From positions 20,076,248 through 20,140,247 of the forward strand of contig OY987266.1 in the NCBI GenBank assembly GCA_963920665.1: 64,000 nt of DNA, read 5' to 3'. Positions 60,297 through 64,000 of the stretch are shown here, piece by piece (within the stretch, counting starts at the first letter, position 1; each line of letters opens with the position of its first letter). The notes below the pieces were generated by a model. That model searched no databases, was not told where the DNA came from, and saw only the letters and a program-made list of their open reading frames with translations. The DNA is from Straminergon stramineum (taxonomy: Eukaryota; Streptophyta; Bryopsida; Hypnales; Calliergonaceae). Position numbers and translations under genes: made by a program.

Positions 60297-61612
60297 ATGG
60301 CTGCCATGATGAGCACTGCTTCTATGGTCGTCGCCCCGAACGCAGCGCAGTTGGCTTCAGGAAGCTCTGCGGCGTTCAACAATGGAGGCGTGAGGACCAA
60401 CCTGGTGATGTCGCGGAGGTCTGCGAGGCCAATGACTGTCCGAGTTATGGCTGACGACAGGGTACGTAAACATGCAGGGGTTCCGACGCTTGGTTGAGGC
60501 CGGCTTCTCCTGATCGAGGTCTTGGTTTGCATTGGATGTCATAGTGTGCGTTCTGTTGTAGGTGTTTTAAGTTTCTTTGAATGTTTTGGAATAGGAAGTG
60601 AGGGATGGTAGATGTGGTGTAGCATTGTGGGTATGGTGTCCGGTACGGTGGTTTTCGATCGCGGGGGTGCTGTTTTTCTTAAAGTGCAGTGATGTAGAAA
60701 CGGGGAGTTTTGTGGGTTTCAGGTTCGGGCTACTTGGGTGACTGGATTTATTTACAGTGGTTATTTGATGAGTTCGCATTCATGTTTTTGATGAATGTTT
60801 GTGACGATTGTCGTGCATGCATGATGCAGAACTTGGGTGATAAGCTCAAGAGTGCGGTGTCGGGCGCTAAGGACGAGACCTTGAGCAAGGTGGAGGATAT
60901 TAAGAGTTCCACTGGGGAGTTGAATCCGGCCAAGGCGAAGGCTGCCGAGGAGAACAACCCCGACGGCACCAACGTCATTGTAGGGAACCTTTCTTGCTTG
61001 CTTGTTATAACGCTGATTGTTTTCAAATTTGCATGTATATCGATCTGTGCCAGATTTAAACAACTCTTAAATCGTCTGATCAAACTCACGTAGTAGATAT
61101 TGGGTTTCAGTACACGAAGTCAATCATATATTGCAACAGAGAATGTTTTCAGGATTCTAGGAGAGGATGATAACTGTTGCTGCTGGAATTAATGGAACCT
61201 TGTAAATGAAATGACCTTGGAACTAGCTTCACTGATTTGTACAATTAATGAAAGGGGAATATTAGCGTCACCTATAAAATTAGTATCACCACAATTTTTA
61301 TGTATGTGGGAAATTGTTCGATGTAGAAATAATTTAACCTGCACTAGTTGAATATAGTGTGACTTTGGTATATAAGTGGTACATGCACTGTTAGGACAAT
61401 TTCAATGTAAAGGTTTGCAATTCGAAGCCCTTCTAAACCTAGTATGGATGCATGGTCTGTTGCAGGACAAGTTGAAAGACGCAGGCAGGACGTTGAAGAG
61501 CAAGACCAATGATGTGGTGGAATACGGGATTAAAAGGAACTCGCCCGATGTGGCAGACAATGTGACGGAGAAGAACATCAAGGAACAGAGCGAGTACACC
61601 AAAGGCCTTTAA
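60297..61612 (+). CDS. Plastid-targeted LEA-like hydrophilic protein
   Basis: Three exons, 60297-60461, 60830-60979 and 61466-61612, all joined in phase 0 with GT/AG introns (368 and 486 bp), give 153 residues. Residues 1-54 are rich in Ala, Ser, Val and Arg (MAAMMSTASMVVAPNA, then MSRRSARPMTVRVMA) and resemble a chloroplast transit peptide encoded almost exactly by exon 1. The rest is hydrophilic, Lys/Asp/Glu-rich and predicted helical, like LEA proteins: exon 2 begins NLGDKLKSAVSGAKDETLSK and exon 3 DKLKDAGRTLKSKTNDVVEY, so a DKLK module starts both. The C-terminus is EQSEYTKGL. A protective role in dehydration is inferred; no enzyme motif is present. Another ATG at 60306 is possible. Confidence 0.75.
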
Positions 61613-63386
61613 ATGAAGCAATGAATCCTGCTGAGGAAAGCACTGATTTAGAGTGTGCTGTAGTCGATCAATGGAGTGTATATTAACATCGAACGTGTGT
61701 TGTAGTGTGAAATACCCACCCTGCTATGCTAGCCTAGCTTGCTGAGGAGTATGCGTTTTGGATTTGTCGATATTTCTGTATCGGATGATTTTCTTGTAAA
61801 TGCAATGGCCGCTATGTGATTAGCGTATCATTTGTAAAACAAAGTTGCTATTTGAGTGGATTGAATTGATATTGGTGTGATGAATTTTCATATATGAAAT
61901 TTGCAACGAAATTCTGAACATTTGCTTAAAATAGAATTAAGTGATGGAGGATTTTATTTGAATTTTGTTACTTTATCCATTTGAACTAACACACGGAAGA
62001 TGATTATAGAGAAATGTGTAGATGTGTAGATTTTTTGTAAGCAAAGTTGTAAAATTGAAGTTTTCATCAGTCTGACTTGTTTATCAATTTCTTATCCAAA
62101 TTCAAGATGTAGGGTTGTAGTCTACACAGAATGTTAGTAAAATTTGCCAGACTTGTCTATTCAGACAAGTTCAGAAAGCTTTATTAACTACGATAAGCTT
62201 TATTAGCATACGGAAGATGTGATTTTAGGGATTTGTAAACCGGTGAAGAATTAGTGGCAGCAAAGTCGAAGAGGTTATGTTGAGATCAAATGTCCATCAG
62301 TCTTCCAGTTCTTATCCTACTTCAAGGTGCATGATTGTAGTCCACATGAATTACCAATATAGAATGGTCCAAATTTTCTAAAATTACAGCGTTCAAGAGC
62401 AGAAAATTCTGTTTTAACTAGCATTGACCTCTAAATCTAATTCCATTCAGCTCTCTGAAAATCATGACATTCTAAGTATTATAAGCACCTTAGGAAGACG
62501 GGGGTTCCTTCTACAGTATCCGGCAACCATGTTACGCACAGCCTATTGTGCCATTCAAAGAATTTTGCACAACATAGAATACCATTTGAATTTTCTGTCT
62601 TGCATAGTATACATTCAATTCTAACGCAATCCCGAATGAAGCAGACCAAATTTCAGTCTCAGAAAACCAAGTCTCTATTTTTGGTGAATTGTTTCATTTA
62701 ATATCCATAATTTCACTTAATAATTGGTTGAAAAACATCGGTGATGAATTTTAAAAATTTGATTGCAATCCCTAACATACTGGGTGTCCCCCAAGTGCAG
62801 GTATAGGTGGCAAGGCCTGAGTGCATACAAAATCTAAATTAAGACTTCAGAAGATATCCTGAAAGAGATACCTTCCGATCTTGTGGTCTTGTGCAGGCCT
62901 TCATTAACTTATAATTGTTATGTTGCATTCAAGATGAAAGGAGCCTTGATTCATGGAAAGCGAAGGACTTCCTGCCTTGTAGTTCAAGTACGTGATGATT
63001 ACCTTCTTCAATATTTTCCATTTTAACGAAAGATATTATCAATAGACAATCCCTATCCTTGAAAAGATCAGCGACCATAAACGTTTTAGGCAAGTCACTC
63101 ATTCACAAATTGTTCATGTATGAAGCTAGAGATGCGGCGTTGGTAGAAGAGGTTAAGTAATTTGAAGATAGAAGATGGGGATGACGACCATGGCTGAACA
63201 GTTTTGAGTAGCTAATCCTCTACTTTATGCTTGCAAATTAAAATCCTCTTACCATCTGGCATTTTATAATACAAACTGCCACACTCCAATTTTCTATCTC
63301 AGATCCTTTGTCCAAGGATTAATATATAAACGGTGAATGGAGCAGTGATTTCATCGGTAAAATTAGTTGATAGAAGCTTCTGATAA
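61613..63386. other. 3' flank of the LEA-like gene and spacer before the aquaporin gene
   Basis: The first ~200 bases are probably 3' untranslated region. Two related stretches at about 61980-62130 and 62205-62350 (shared phrases: acacggaagatg, GCAAAGT, CATCAGTCT, TCTTATCC, TGTAGTC) are a diverged direct repeat of about 220 bp spacing. No gene was recognised. Confidence 0.4.
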
Positions 63387-63588
63387 TCAGCGGCGGAAAC
63401 TTTTGGCAGGCTTGTTGTCGCAACATTGCGCTGCTGTGTCTTGCGTACGAATGAAATTGTATGCCAGCATTCCTGTGATGGAGCCGATTATTGGGCCTGC
63501 GAAGTACACCCACAAGGCTCGGTAGTTCCCGGAGGCAACAGCTGGGCCTAACGACCTGGCTGGGTTCATTGATGCCCCTGATATTGGC
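63387..63588 (-). CDS. Terminal exon of a NIP-type aquaporin (partial gene)
   Basis: The minus strand from 63588, after a CAG acceptor, reads PISGASMNPARSLGPAVASG, then NYRALWVYFAGPIIGSITGM, and ends NKPAKSFRR, stop. The second NPA box (NPARS) and the following transmembrane helix are those of MIP channels; the wording is closest to plant NIP proteins, which conduct water, glycerol or metalloids. Only about 66 C-terminal residues are here. The sequence from 63589 to 64000 looks intronic, so the upstream exons lie beyond the window. The first NPA box and the selectivity filter are not visible, so substrate cannot be inferred. The frame is intact. Confidence 0.85.
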
Positions 63589-64000
63589 CTGTCATTCACA
63601 GATTCAAAGAAGTTTTGTTTCATAAAAAGATAACATGAAAAATGTTCAAACAGTTTGCGGATAGTGAATTCTGACTTCAAATTTTCAAAACAGGTGTCGT
63701 AAGCCCTCGCTAACTCGCTGCATATTGGGGACAAAAAAACGGACTTCGAAGGCACTCGATTTCACTTTCACAACTTGACATGATGTGGAAGTTGTTCAAT
63801 TAGTAGATGTGTATACAACAGGAGAGATACTGAAAATTTACAGAGAATGTGCAATTCGAGAGATTGTGTGAACTAGAAAGTGATATTCATTCTGTTCTGT
63901 TATGAGAATATTTTCGTTCAATTCTTGAACATCTTCTCTGCAACAGAGAATAGATGTGCTTAGGGTCGACTGGAATACTGAAGCAAGGAATGAATGCAAA

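Noticed and set aside
1..64000. CRISPR array, rRNA genes, organelle DNA or bacterial operons
   Set aside because: No regularly spaced repeats, no rRNA-like stretch, and genes with spliceosomal introns throughout. The tRNA lacks an encoded CCA, as in nuclear genes.

Overview
This window looks like nuclear DNA from a land plant. Intron-containing genes with GT/AG splice sites and plant-type products (a gar2-related C-terminal motif, a chloroplast-type leader, a NIP aquaporin exon, a plastid-targeted LEA-like protein) lie in long AT-rich stretches full of small transposons. Gene density of about one per 10 kb, together with an hAT/DUF4371 transposase relic and many miniature elements, is compatible with a seedless plant (moss, liverwort or fern). 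That lineage is my inference and cannot be settled from the sequence alone.

Layout. 1-3.4 kb: splice-bounded pieces of an unidentified, probably decaying gene. 3.4-31 kb: no convincing intact host gene. This stretch is a transposon graveyard holding LINE 3' ends (7.5-8.2 kb, a cluster at 17.5-19.1 kb, a reverse copy at 21.8 kb), inverted-repeat miniature elements, and a nested set of three elements at 10.8-12.2 kb. 31.8-34.7 kb: a gar2-related gene (+). 37.6 kb: tRNA-Ile(AAU) (-). 38.2-40.0 kb: a two-exon gene for a small, probably chloroplast, membrane protein (-). 40-47 kb: degenerate sequence and miniature elements. 47.2-49.8 kb: a three-exon GSTCD-like SAM-dependent methyltransferase gene (-). 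51.5-56 kb: an hAT/DUF4371 transposase pseudogene, itself interrupted by a palindromic insertion. 57.6-59.6 kb: two more TTAA-flanked elements. 60.3-61.6 kb: a three-exon gene for a plastid-targeted LEA-like protein (+). 63.4-63.6 kb: the last exon of a NIP-type aquaporin (-), whose remainder lies beyond the right edge.

The host genes are functionally unrelated and independently transcribed; there is no operon-like organisation. The most notable content is the miniature transposons. One set is bounded by TTAA and begins CCCC/CCCT, as piggyBac-superfamily elements do. Another is bounded by TA and begins AGGTA. For both sets the target-site duplication can be shown inside this window, because a paralogous repeat copy at 9.7-10.05 kb preserves the empty sites. 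No transposase for either set is visible here.
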